Positions 12,701 to 21,325 of a stretch of DNA of 64,000 bases are shown here, piece by piece. The first letter of the stretch is position 1; each line of letters begins with the position of its first letter. This DNA comes from Marinobacter oulmenensis (GTDB lineage Bacteria > Pseudomonadota > Gammaproteobacteria > Pseudomonadales > Oleiphilaceae). A program made the position numbers and the translations under genes. Where the stretch lies: assembly GCF_014201735.1 (NCBI RefSeq), contig NZ_JACHFE010000007.1, positions 62,001 through 126,000 on the forward strand, read 5' to 3'. The notes below the pieces were generated by a model. That model ran no database searches, was not told the origin of the DNA, and worked only from the letters and a program-made list of their open reading frames with translations.

Positions 12701-13966
12701 TCAGATGATGTCATCCATGGACTTCAGCGGATAGTGCGCCGGATACGGATTGCGGGCAACCCCGGAATCCACTGCCGCACGCGCAACGGCTGCGGGCACG
12801 ACTTCCAGCAGACGCACATCCATTGGCTTGGGAATAATGTATTCCCGGCCGAATTCAAAGCTGTCGACACCGTATGCCTCGCAGATTTCCTGAGGCACCG
12901 ATTCCTTGGCCAGCTCACGGATCGCGTGAACGGCCGCAACCTTCATTTCCTCGTTAATGGCAGTCGCTCGAACGTCCAGCGCACCACGGAAAATGAAGGG
13001 GAAACCCAGCACATTGTTAACCTGGTTCGGATAGTCGGAGCGACCGGTGGCCATGATCAGGTCATCACGGACTTCCAGTGCCACTTCCGGACTGATTTCC
13101 GGATCCGGGTTGGAACAGGCAAACACAATCGGATTGGCCGCCATTTTCTTCAACTGGTCAGCAGACAGCAGGTTCGGGCCGGACAGGCCAACGAACACAT
13201 CCGCGCCGTCGATGGCGTCATCCAGGGTGCGCCTGTCAGTCTCGTTGGCAAACATCGCCTTGTACTGGTTCAGATCCTCACGACCAGAGTGGATCACACC
13301 CTTGCGGTCGAGCATGAAAATGTTTTCAGAGCGGATACCGCAACTGATCAGCAGCTTCATGCAGGCAACGGCAGCGGCACCAGCCCCAAGACAGACCACC
13401 TTTGCCTCTTCAATTTTCTTGCCCTGCAGCTCAAGGGCATTGATCATGCCGGCTGCAGTCACAATTGCCGTGCCGTGCTGGTCATCATGGAAAACCGGCA
13501 CATTGCACTTTTCGATCAGCGCGCGCTCAACCTCAAAACACTCGGGTGCCTTGATGTCCTCGAGGTTGATACCACCAAAGGTATCGGCGATGCGCTCGAC
13601 GGTTTCGATAAACGCCTGCGGGCTCTCGGAATCGACTTCTATATCGAAGACATCAATTCCGGCAAAGCGCTTGAACAGTACGCCCTTGCCTTCCATGACC
13701 GGCTTGCTCGCCAGAGGCCCCAGATTGCCAAGACCCAGGATAGCGGAGCCGTCGGAAATCACGGCCACCAGGTTACCCTTGGCGGTGTACTTGTACGCAT
13801 TCTCGGGGTCCTTTGCGATCTCGCGGACCGGTTCGGCAACCCCGGGACTGTACGCCAGGGAAAGGTCGCGGGAGGTGCGGGTGGGCTTGGTGATTTCAAC
13901 ACTCAGCTTACCCGGCCGCGGTTTGGCGTGATATTCAAGGGCTGCTTCTTTCAGATCTTGAGACAT
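12701..13966 (-). CDS. maeB: NADP-dependent malic enzyme, short form
   Basis: Oxidative decarboxylation of malate to pyruvate with NADPH. Signatures: LAYSPGVAEPVREIA, FDIEVDSESPQ, EDIKAPECFE, HDDQHGTAIV, CLGAGAAAVACM (Rossmann), ACSNPDPEI, GRSDYPNQVNN. 421 residues, so it lacks the phosphotransacetylase-like domain of E. coli MaeB and matches the short Pseudomonas form. I chose the ATG at 13966 because MSQDLKEAALEYHAKP aligns with that homologue; an in-frame ATG at 13987 would add seven residues. Confidence 0.95.
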   Translation of the reverse strand: MSQDLKEAALEYHAKPRPGKLSVEITKPTRTSRDLSLAYSPGVAEPVREIAKDPENAYKYTAKGNLVAVISDGSAILGLGNLGPLASKPVMEGKGVLFKRFAGIDVFDIEVDSESPQAFIETVERIADTFGGINLEDIKAPECFEVERALIEKCNVPVFHDDQHGTAIVTAAGMINALELQGKKIEEAKVVCLGAGAAAVACMKLLISCGIRSENIFMLDRKGVIHSGREDLNQYKAMFANETDRRTLDDAIDGADVFVGLSGPNLLSADQLKKMAANPIVFACSNPDPEISPEVALEVRDDLIMATGRSDYPNQVNNVLGFPFIFRGALDVRATAINEEMKVAAVHAIRELAKESVPQEICEAYGVDSFEFGREYIIPKPMDVRLLEVVPAAVARAAVDSGVARNPYPAHYPLKSMDDII

Positions 13967-14136
13967 TGCCACTGTTCCGTTAGTCACATTTTTAGAGTTG
14001 AATCCCGCCCGACTCGATCAGGCGGGCAGGCCATTATGGCCCGGCGCTCTGGAAACAACAACCCGCCATATACGCTTTTTTACGTACGTCAATAGTTCAT
14101 TTTGCCTATACAACACAGGTTTCCTGCTCCAGATAC

Positions 14137-14162
14137 AAAAAAAGCGCCCGAAGGCGCTTTTT
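14137..14162 (-). terminator. Rho-independent terminator after rpmE
   Basis: Stem AAAGCGCC / GGCGCTTT with a CGAA tetraloop and A/T runs on both sides; on the minus strand the stem is followed by seven T (read across 14143-14137). It lies 20 bases past the rpmE stop. Confidence 0.92.
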
Positions 14163-14182
14163 CTGCGGATCCCGGCAGGGTA

Positions 14183-14398
14183 TCAGGACTTCTTGATACG
14201 GCCACCGAAACGCTTGTTGAACCGCTCGATACGGCCGCCAGTGTCCATCACCTTCTGCTTACCGGTGTAGAACGGGTGGCACTGGGAGCAAACGTCCAGC
14301 TGCAGGTCCTGGGTAAAAGTGGAGCGAGTCTTGAAGGAGTTACCGCAGGAACAGGTAACATTGACTTCTTCGTACTTCGGGTGAATACCTTCTTTCAT
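14183..14398 (-). CDS. rpmE: 50S ribosomal protein L31 (zinc-binding form)
   Basis: 71-residue large-subunit protein. It keeps the zinc ligands of the C+ type: CSCGN and CSQCH. FYTGKQ and RFNKRFG are family signatures. The ATG at 14398 (MKEGIHPKY) matches E. coli L31 and has GAGG six bases upstream; the ATG at 14410 would add four residues and is less likely. Stands alone with its own terminator. Confidence 0.97.
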   Translation of the reverse strand: MKEGIHPKYEEVNVTCSCGNSFKTRSTFTQDLQLDVCSQCHPFYTGKQKVMDTGGRIERFNKRFGGRIKKS

Positions 14399-14618
14399 GG
14401 CGAACCTCATTCGGTCATGCCGCTACCTGATCACACATTGGCCCCAGGCACCGCATGTTTGAATCCATTTACAAGACCGTGCACAATCTGCCCGGTCAGA
14501 ATCAGACCGCGAATCTTACTGACAAACCCGGCCACAGGCAAGCATCTTCCAATGTCCGGGCCGCCCGGAACCGGCTATCCGGCGCCTTTTTTGCCCCATT
14601 TCAGGATACGCAGATACC

Positions 14619-16787
14619 GTGACACGGCCCCAGACCGCCCGAATTGCGCTGAACCGGCCACTGCGCCGACTGTTTGACTACGCCATTCCGCCTTCTGTCG
14701 AGGTGCGGCCGGGGCAACGGGTTCAGGTACCGTTCGGGCGCCAGAGCCTGACCGGTCTGGTAGTTGAAACCGGCGTCGAGCCCCCGCCGGGAATCACGCT
14801 CAAAACACTCTCCGAACCACTGGAAACCTGGAGCGCGCTGCCGGAAAGCACGTTCCGGTTGCTCACCTGGGCCAGCGATTACTACCAGCACCCATTGGGT
14901 GAATGCCTGTTTACCGCCCTGCCCCCAGCCCTGCGGCGTGGCCGACCGGCCCAGACAAAGGCGGAACAGCACTGGCGGGCAGTCGAGAGCGAAGCGGCAT
15001 TGCCCGGCAACGCCCATCGCCAGAAAGCACTTCTCGAAACCATAGTCGCCGCGCCCGGTATAACCTCCAGCAGCCTGGTTGGCGCCGGCTTCACCCGCGC
15101 GCAGATTCGCAGTCTGGAAAACCGGGGGGCAATCATCCAGACAGAGCCCCCTTCTGACCGCGCGGCGCCTGACTCAGGGCTGCCAGCCCCAAAGTTGTCC
15201 CCTGCCCAGCAGGAGGCCGCCGACCAACTGCCCGGCAGCACCCGCACCTTTTGTGCCAGCCTGCTCTACGGCGTCACCGGCAGCGGCAAAACCGAACTCT
15301 ACCTGGATTACCTGAAACAGCATCTGGGGCAGGACGAGCAGGCGCTGGTGCTGGTGCCCGAAATCAACCTGACGCCACAGACCCTGGCCCGGTTCCGGCG
15401 CTATTTCGGCAATCGCATCGTGGTCTGGCACTCAGCCCTCAACGACGGCGAACGACTGGCCACCTGGCTGAAAGTCCGCCACGGCGAACCGGTCATCCTG
15501 ATTGGCACCCGGTCCGCCGTTCTGCTGCCCTTCACCGGCCTGCGCACCATTATTGTCGACGAGGAACACGACAGCTCCTACAAACAGGGCGAAGGCTTTC
15601 GCTATTCCGGGCGGGATGTGGCCGTCTACCGGGCACACCTGAATCAGTGCCCGATCATACTGGGGTCCGCAACCCCGTCCCTGGAGTCCTGGCACAATGC
15701 CCACCAGGGCAAATACCGGCTGATCACCCTGGGCGAACGAGCCGGCAAAGCCAGGCCTCCGGAACTGGCACTGCTGGATATCCGCAGCCGACCACTGCAG
15801 GCAGGGCTTTGCAAGCCGGCACTGGACGCCATCCACCAGACATTGGCCCGCGGAGAGCAGGCCCTGGTGTTCGTGAACCGCCGGGGGTTCGCCCCCGTCA
15901 TGATGTGCTTTGACTGCGGGCATATCGCCGAATGCCCGCACTGTGACACCCGCCTGACCTATCACCGCCGGGATCGTGCCATGCGCTGTCACCATTGTGA
16001 CTACCAGCAGGCGGCACAGCAGACCTGCCCCAAATGCAGCAGCGAGAATTATCAGCCAGTCGGCCAGGGGACGGAACGCACCGAGGAAACGCTGACCGAA
16101 GCCTTCCCGGAAACGCCGGTGGTCCGGGTGGATCGGGACAGCACCCAGCGCCGGGGCAGCATCCAGAGCATTCTGGACCAGGTCAACACCGGCCAGCCCT
16201 GCGTTCTCGTGGGCACCCAGATGCTCGCCAAAGGCCACGATTTCCCGAACGTCACCCTGGTGGTGGTGGTGAATGCCGATGGCGGTCTGTTCAGTGTCGA
16301 CTTCCGGGCACCGGAACAGATGATCCAGACCCTGCTGCAGGTCAGTGGCCGGGCGGGCCGTGGCGACAAACCGGGGCGGGTACTGATCCAGACCTGCCAC
16401 AGCGATCACCCGTTACTGCATGCCCTGTGCCGGGGAGACTACCGTTCCATCGCCGATCAATTGCTGACGGAGCGGGAAAGCGGACAACTGCCCCCGTTCC
16501 GCAGCATGGCCATTCTCCGGGCCGAAGCGGATAGCATGCAGGCCAGCCTGCAACTTCTGGACAGCCTCAAGCCACTCGCCCAGGCCACCGGGATTGACGT
16601 CTGGGGGCCTTTGCCAGCGGTCATAGCCAGAAAGGCCAACCGGCACCGGGCACAGCTGGTGCTCTGCAGCAACAGTCGGGGGCAGCTCAACCAGAGCCTG
16701 ACCCGGCTTTGCCAGCACCTCGACCAGAGCCGCCTGCCGCCCGGCAGCAAATGGATCGTGGATGTCGATCCACAGGAAACCGGGTAG
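14619..16787 (+). CDS. priA: Primosomal protein N' (replication restart helicase PriA)
   Basis: 3'-5' superfamily 2 DNA helicase that reloads the replisome at stalled forks. 722 residues. N-terminal DNA-binding domain (ALNRPLRRLFDYAIP), Walker A GVTGSGKTELY (near residue 218), DEEH box (VDEEHDSSYKQ), SATPS motif, and the zinc-binding insert with eight Cys in CFDCGHIAECPHC, CHHCDYQQ and CPKC. Helicase motifs V-VI are GTQMLAKGHDFP and QVSGRAGRG. GTG start, with AGGAT about 11 bases upstream. Confidence 0.96.
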   Translation: MTRPQTARIALNRPLRRLFDYAIPPSVEVRPGQRVQVPFGRQSLTGLVVETGVEPPPGITLKTLSEPLETWSALPESTFRLLTWASDYYQHPLGECLFTALPPALRRGRPAQTKAEQHWRAVESEAALPGNAHRQKALLETIVAAPGITSSSLVGAGFTRAQIRSLENRGAIIQTEPPSDRAAPDSGLPAPKLSPAQQEAADQLPGSTRTFCASLLYGVTGSGKTELYLDYLKQHLGQDEQALVLVPEINLTPQTLARFRRYFGNRIVVWHSALNDGERLATWLKVRHGEPVILIGTRSAVLLPFTGLRTIIVDEEHDSSYKQGEGFRYSGRDVAVYRAHLNQCPIILGSATPSLESWHNAHQGKYRLITLGERAGKARPPELALLDIRSRPLQAGLCKPALDAIHQTLARGEQALVFVNRRGFAPVMMCFDCGHIAECPHCDTRLTYHRRDRAMRCHHCDYQQAAQQTCPKCSSENYQPVGQGTERTEETLTEAFPETPVVRVDRDSTQRRGSIQSILDQVNTGQPCVLVGTQMLAKGHDFPNVTLVVVVNADGGLFSVDFRAPEQMIQTLLQVSGRAGRGDKPGRVLIQTCHSDHPLLHALCRGDYRSIADQLLTERESGQLPPFRSMAILRAEADSMQASLQLLDSLKPLAQATGIDVWGPLPAVIARKANRHRAQLVLCSNSRGQLNQSLTRLCQHLDQSRLPPGSKWIVDVDPQETG

Positions 16788-16805
16788 CGCCCGGAAGCGC
16801 CTACT

Positions 16806-16834
16806 TTGCGTACACCTGCGGTTTCCGCGATAAT
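16806..16834 (+). promoter_or_regulatory. Candidate sigma-70 promoter for argS
   Basis: TTGCGT (16806-16811), a 17-base spacer and GATAAT (16829-16834). The -35 matches four bases and the -10 five. Transcription would start near 16841, about 60 nt ahead of the argS ATG. Confidence 0.5.
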
Positions 16835-16903
16835 ACGCGTCTTCTTTTTCACCGGGCGCCCTGCCCGATACCCATTTCCCAGTAAACCGAGTCATCTGAC
16901 AGC

Positions 16904-18589
16904 ATGAAAGAGACCGTATCCGAGCTTCTCCAGTCTGCACTGGCGACCCTGCAATCAGCTGGCACCCTGCCGGCGGACCAGACCTTCACTCCCCAGGTCG
17001 GCAACACCAAGGACAAGTCCCACGGCGACTACGCCTGCAACATTGCCCTGGTGGCCGCCAAAGCCGCAGGCTGTCCGCCACGACAACTGGCAGACGCCCT
17101 GGTGGCGGCCCTGCCCGAGAGCTCTGCAGTGGACAAGGTCGAGATTGCCGGACCAGGCTTTATCAACTTTTTCATGAGCACCGCCAGCGCCTTCGAGATT
17201 GTCGACACCATCCTCTCCGAGGGCGAGCGTTTCGGCCACAACAGCAACGGCGCCGGCCAGAAGGTCCAGGTGGAGTTCGTATCCGCCAACCCTACCGGCC
17301 CCCTGCACGTGGGCCATGGCCGGGGCGCCGCCATCGGCGACAGTCTTAGCCGGCTGCTCTCAGCCAATGGCTACGATGTTACCCGGGAGTTCTACTACAA
17401 CGACGCCGGCGCCCAGATCAACAACCTGGCACTGTCGGTTCAGGCACGGGTTAAAGGCGTGACGCCGGACGATTCCAACTGGCCGGAAGACGGTTACCGG
17501 GGCGACTATATCGTGGATGTCGCCAACGCCTACCTGGCTGGCGAGACAGTCACCGCCGATGACCGGGAAGTCACCGGCAAGGCCGACCCGGAGGACCGGG
17601 ACGCGATTCGCGAGTTTGCAGTCGCCTACCTGCGCCGGGAGCAGGACCTGGATCTGAAAGCCTTCGGCGTGCAGTTTGACGTGTACTTCCTGGAATCCTC
17701 CCTTTACGAGGAAGGCAAGGTGGAAGCCACGGTGCAACGGCTGACCGATAACGGTTACACCTACGAACAGGACGGCGCAACCTGGTTGAAAACCACCGAG
17801 TTCGGCGACGACAAAGACCGCGTCATGCGCAAGAAGGACGGCGGCTACACCTACTTCCTGCCGGACGTGGCCTACCACCTGGACAAATGGCAGCGCGGCT
17901 TCCAGACCGTGATCAATGAACAGGGCGCCGACCACCACTCCACCGTCACCCGCGTACGGGCCGGCCTTCAGGCACTGAATGTCGGTATCCCCAAAGGGTG
18001 GCCGGATTACGTGCTGCACCAGATGGTGATGGTGACCCGCTCCGGACAGGAGGTAAAAATCTCCAAGCGCGCCGGCAGTTATGTCACCGTGCGGGATCTC
18101 ATCGACGAAGTGGGCCGGGACGCCACCCGCTTTTTCCTGGCAGCCCGCCGGGTGGACTCCCAACTGACGTTCGACATTGACCTGGCCCGCTCACAGACCA
18201 ATGAAAACCCGGTGTACTATATCCAGTATGCCCACGCCCGCATCTGCAGCGTACTGCGCAAGCTGTCCGCAGAAGGTGTGAGCCGGGGCCTGCACGAGTG
18301 CGTCGGCGACCTGAGCCTGCTCACCCTGGACGAGGAAAAGGATCTGGCCAACCAGCTGGCGAAATACCCGGAACTGATCGCCAACGCCGCCGCCCAGCGT
18401 GAGCCGCACCATATCGCCCATTACCTGCGGGATCTGGCAGGGCAATTCCATACCTATTACAACGCCCACAAGGTGTTGATCGAGGATACCGCAGTGCGGG
18501 ATGCCCGGGTCAGCCTCTATCTGGCGGTTCGCCAGGTTATTGCCAATGGCCTGGACCTGCTAGGCCTGAGTGCGCCGGAGGAGATGTAA
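16904..18589 (+). CDS. argS: Arginyl-tRNA synthetase
   Basis: Class I aminoacyl-tRNA synthetase charging tRNA-Arg. 561 residues, close to E. coli ArgS (577). N-terminal Add1 domain (~1-85), HIGH-like motif in [14 protein letters not shown] (near residue 130), the variant signature [12 protein letters not shown] in place of a canonical KMSKS, and a C-terminal DALR anticodon-binding domain (~445-561). Followed 7 bases later by the SPOR gene, so probably co-transcribed. Confidence 0.98.
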   Translation: MKETVSELLQSALATLQSAGTLPADQTFTPQVGNTKDKSHGDYACNIALVAAKAAGCPPRQLADALVAALPESSAVDKVEIAGPGFINFFMSTASAFEIVDTILSEGERFGHNSNGAGQKVQVEFVSANPTGPLHVGHGRGAAIGDSLSRLLSANGYDVTREFYYNDAGAQINNLALSVQARVKGVTPDDSNWPEDGYRGDYIVDVANAYLAGETVTADDREVTGKADPEDRDAIREFAVAYLRREQDLDLKAFGVQFDVYFLESSLYEEGKVEATVQRLTDNGYTYEQDGATWLKTTEFGDDKDRVMRKKDGGYTYFLPDVAYHLDKWQRGFQTVINEQGADHHSTVTRVRAGLQALNVGIPKGWPDYVLHQMVMVTRSGQEVKISKRAGSYVTVRDLIDEVGRDATRFFLAARRVDSQLTFDIDLARSQTNENPVYYIQYAHARICSVLRKLSAEGVSRGLHECVGDLSLLTLDEEKDLANQLAKYPELIANAAAQREPHHIAHYLRDLAGQFHTYYNAHKVLIEDTAVRDARVSLYLAVRQVIANGLDLLGLSAPEEM

Positions 18590-18596
18590 GCCAGCC

Positions 18597-19253
18597 ATGG
18601 CCAGAGATTACGCCAGGAAAAAACCGGCCGGGGGCAAGGGTGCGGCACCCACCCGCAAGAAAGCCGCCCCCGCCGCCAAACCGGCCAGAAAGTCGGCCAA
18701 ACGGCCGGCGGCTCCTGCGCGCCCCCAACAGGGAGGACTCTCAGTGAAATGGATACTGTCCCTGGCGACGGTAGGCTGCTTTATCGGGTTTATTGTTTAC
18801 CTGAACACGCTGCCGGGCAGCACGGGAACGAAAACCCAGCCTGAGCCGGCCCCCGCCGCCAGCCAACCCCAAAAACAAGACCCGCCTTCCCAGGCACCGG
18901 CCTCGTCCCCGAAGCAGGAACAGAAGTTCCGCTTCTACGAAATGCTGCCGGAATCCGAAGTGGTGCCGCCGGACGTCGAGGAATACGCCCCGGGTCCCGA
19001 ACTGCAGGCCTTTGATTATGTGGTCCAGGCCGGCTCCTTCCGCAAACAGCCGGATGCCGAGCGGCTGCGGGCACAAATCGCCTTCCAGGGACTCCGGGCC
19101 CACGTTCAGGAGATCGAACAGTCCAGTGGCAGTATCTGGTACCGGGTCAACATCGGTCCTTTCAAATCCCGGAGCCGCATGAACGCGGCGGTGGACAAAC
19201 TCGTTTCCATCGATATCCAGCCCCTGGTCAGGAAGATTCCCAAGGATGGCTAA
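18597..19253 (+). CDS. SPOR-domain membrane protein (FtsN-like)
   Basis: 218 residues. Start taken at the ATG giving MARDYARKKPAGG; GGAGGAG lies about 13 bases upstream. The N-terminus is highly basic and Ala/Pro/Lys-rich (~1-48), then one membrane helix (KWILSLATVGCFIGFIVYL, near 51-70), a Pro/Gln-rich periplasmic linker, and a C-terminal SPOR domain (~140-218: DYVVQAGSFRKQPDAERL, WYRVNIGPFKSRSRM). The topology is that of FtsN, the late division activator. The same position after argS holds a SPOR protein in Pseudomonas. Whether it is the true FtsN is inferred. Confidence 0.82.
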   Translation: MARDYARKKPAGGKGAAPTRKKAAPAAKPARKSAKRPAAPARPQQGGLSVKWILSLATVGCFIGFIVYLNTLPGSTGTKTQPEPAPAASQPQKQDPPSQAPASSPKQEQKFRFYEMLPESEVVPPDVEEYAPGPELQAFDYVVQAGSFRKQPDAERLRAQIAFQGLRAHVQEIEQSSGSIWYRVNIGPFKSRSRMNAAVDKLVSIDIQPLVRKIPKDG

Positions 19254-19307
19254 AGCGGCGGGCCGTCGGTGACAGACGTCCTGACGGCCGCCAGCCACAC
19301 GCCACGA

Positions 19308-19335
19308 CTTGAATTCCGGGCCACCGCCTCCATAA
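19308..19335 (+). promoter_or_regulatory. Sigma-32-like heat-shock promoter for hslVU
   Basis: CTTGAA (19308-19313), 14-base spacer, then CTCCATAA (19328-19335), close to the E. coli sigma-32 pattern CTTGAAA-N13-17-CCCCATnT. It lies about 40 bases ahead of hslV. E. coli hslVU is known to be sigma-32 dependent. A seven-base inverted repeat (GGCCGTC 19261-19267 with GACGGCC 19283-19289) just upstream could weakly end the preceding transcript. Confidence 0.5.
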
Positions 19336-19372
19336 CCTCTGAAGACCGAACAAACAGGCAACTGGAGCCCCA

Positions 19373-19903
19373 ATGACTACGATAGTTTCTGTCCGTCGTG
19401 ACGACGAAGTCGCCATGGGCGGTGACGGCCAGGTATCCCTGGGCAACACCGTGATGAAAGGCAACGCCCGCAAGGTGCGACGACTCTATAACGGCAAGGT
19501 CATTGCCGGTTTTGCAGGCGGCACGGCAGATGCCTTTACCCTGTTCGAGCGTTTCGAGGCCCAACTGGAAAAGCACCAGGGCAACCTGACCCGGGCCGCT
19601 GTCGAACTGGCCAAAGACTGGCGAACAGACCGGGCCCTGCGAAAGCTTGAAGCCCTGCTGGCCGTGGCGGACAAAACCGCCTCCCTGATCATTACCGGTA
19701 ACGGCGATGTCATTGAACCCGAGCAGGGGCTGATCGCCATCGGCTCCGGCGGCCCCTTCGCCCAGGCCTCGGCACGGGCGCTACTGGAGAACACGGAACT
19801 CTCCGCTCACGAGATTGCCGAGAAAGCCCTGGATATCGCCGCTGATATCTGCATCTACACCAATCACAACCGCACTCTGGAAGTGCTGCCCATCCAAGAG
19901 TGA
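19373..19903 (+). CDS. hslV: ATP-dependent protease subunit HslV (ClpQ)
   Basis: Proteasome-like peptidase that forms a double hexamer capped by HslU. 176 residues. After Met removal, Thr2 is the catalytic nucleophile ([19 protein letters not shown]). Further motifs: [41 protein letters not shown] lies just upstream of the ATG. Twelve bases separate it from hslU. Confidence 0.98.
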   Translation: MTTIVSVRRDDEVAMGGDGQVSLGNTVMKGNARKVRRLYNGKVIAGFAGGTADAFTLFERFEAQLEKHQGNLTRAAVELAKDWRTDRALRKLEALLAVADKTASLIITGNGDVIEPEQGLIAIGSGGPFAQASARALLENTELSAHEIAEKALDIAADICIYTNHNRTLEVLPIQE

Positions 19904-19915
19904 TCCGGAGTAACC

Positions 19916-21247
19916 ATGTCTGCAATGACTCCCCGTGAGATTGTCCACGAACTGAACAAACACATCGTGGGCCAGGAAGAAGCCAAACGAGCCGTCGCCA
20001 TCGCATTGCGTAACCGCTGGCGGCGCATGCAGCTCGACAGCAGCCTGCGAGACGAAATCACCCCCAAGAACATCCTGATGATCGGCCCCACCGGTGTCGG
20101 CAAGACGGAAATTGCCCGGCGCCTGGCCAAACTGGCCGATGCCCCCTTCCTGAAAGTGGAAGCCACCAAGTTCACGGAAGTGGGCTACGTGGGGCGCGAT
20201 GTCGAATCCATCATCCGGGACCTGGCTGACATGGCCGTGAAAATGCTTCGCGAGAAGGAGATGAAGCGCCACGAACATCAGGCCATGGACGCGGCGGAAG
20301 AACGCATCCTTGATGCGCTTCTGCCCCCGCCCCGGGATTTCAATGAGGACAGCCAGCGCACCGGCTCCGATTCCTCCACCCGCCAGATGTTCCGCAAAAA
20401 ACTGCGCGAAGGCGAGCTGGACGACAAGGAAATCGAGATCGACCTTAGCGCCAGTGCTGGCGGCGTGGAGATCATGGCACCGCCGGGTATGGAGGAAATG
20501 ACCTCACAGCTGCAGAACATGTTCTCCAACCTGTCTTCCGACAAGCGCAAGACCAGCAAAATGAAGGTGTCGGATGCCCTGAAACGGGCTCGTGACGAGG
20601 AAGCCGCCAAACTGGTCAACGAGGAAGAGATCAAACAGAAGGCCATCCATGTGGTGGAGCAGAACGGCATCGTCTTTGTCGACGAGATCGACAAGGTCGC
20701 CAAGCGCTCCGAGAACACCTCATCGGATGTGTCCCGCGAAGGCGTACAACGGGACCTGCTGCCCCTGATCGAAGGCAGCACGGTCAGCACCAAGTACGGC
20801 TCGATCCGTACGGATCACATCCTGTTCATCGCGTCCGGGGCCTTCCACCTGTCCAAGCCGTCCGACCTGATTCCGGAACTGCAGGGCCGCCTGCCCATCC
20901 GGGTGGAACTCCAGGCCCTGACACCGGGCGACTTCAAGCGCATCCTGACCGAACCGGACGCATCCCTAGTCCAGCAGTATGAAGCACTGATGGCGACGGA
21001 GGGCGTCACTCTGACCTTCTCCGACGACGCGATCACCCGCATTGCGGAAGTGGCCTGGAAGGTGAACGAGACCACCGAGAACATCGGTGCGCGGCGACTG
21101 CATACGGTTCTCGAGCGTCTGCTTGAGGAACTGACCTACGATGCCGGCGACAAGGTAACCGATGGCTTTGAAGTAACTGCCGAGTACGTGGATGAGAAGC
21201 TCGCCGAGCTGTCCGAGGACGAGGACCTGAGTCGCTACATCCTATAG
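19916..21247 (+). CDS. hslU: HslU (ClpY) ATPase subunit of HslVU protease
   Basis: AAA+ unfoldase that feeds substrates to HslV. 443 residues, same length as E. coli. Walker [14 protein letters not shown] (near residue 58), the GYVGRD pore loop, the I-domain (~110-240), Walker [12 protein letters not shown], sensor regions ASGAFH and [15 protein letters not shown], and the C-terminal [11 protein letters not shown] tail that inserts into HslV. Confidence 0.98.
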   Translation: MSAMTPREIVHELNKHIVGQEEAKRAVAIALRNRWRRMQLDSSLRDEITPKNILMIGPTGVGKTEIARRLAKLADAPFLKVEATKFTEVGYVGRDVESIIRDLADMAVKMLREKEMKRHEHQAMDAAEERILDALLPPPRDFNEDSQRTGSDSSTRQMFRKKLREGELDDKEIEIDLSASAGGVEIMAPPGMEEMTSQLQNMFSNLSSDKRKTSKMKVSDALKRARDEEAAKLVNEEEIKQKAIHVVEQNGIVFVDEIDKVAKRSENTSSDVSREGVQRDLLPLIEGSTVSTKYGSIRTDHILFIASGAFHLSKPSDLIPELQGRLPIRVELQALTPGDFKRILTEPDASLVQQYEALMATEGVTLTFSDDAITRIAEVAWKVNETTENIGARRLHTVLERLLEELTYDAGDKVTDGFEVTAEYVDEKLAELSEDEDLSRYIL

Positions 21248-21267
21248 TGCCTCCCGCCCGGAAACAG

Positions 21268-21303
21268 AAAAGCCGATGGCTCATGGCCATCGGCTTTTTT
21301 TTG
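21268..21303. terminator. Terminator between hslU and ptsP
   Basis: Stem GCCGATGG / CCATCGGC with a short loop, A-run before and T8 after on the plus strand. Correct polarity for hslVU; the A-run also allows weak use by ptsP on the other strand. Confidence 0.9.
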
Positions 21304-21325
21304 TTCCGCCCATTCAAACCGGTGT

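Noticed and set aside
12734..14095. 453-codon plus-strand ORF antisense to maeB
   Set aside because: It is the shadow of a GC-rich coding gene; the opposite strand gives an unmistakable malic enzyme with matching length and motifs.
14411..14618. Small ORFs between rpmE and priA
   Set aside because: No ribosome site or recognisable protein; region reads as divergent promoters.
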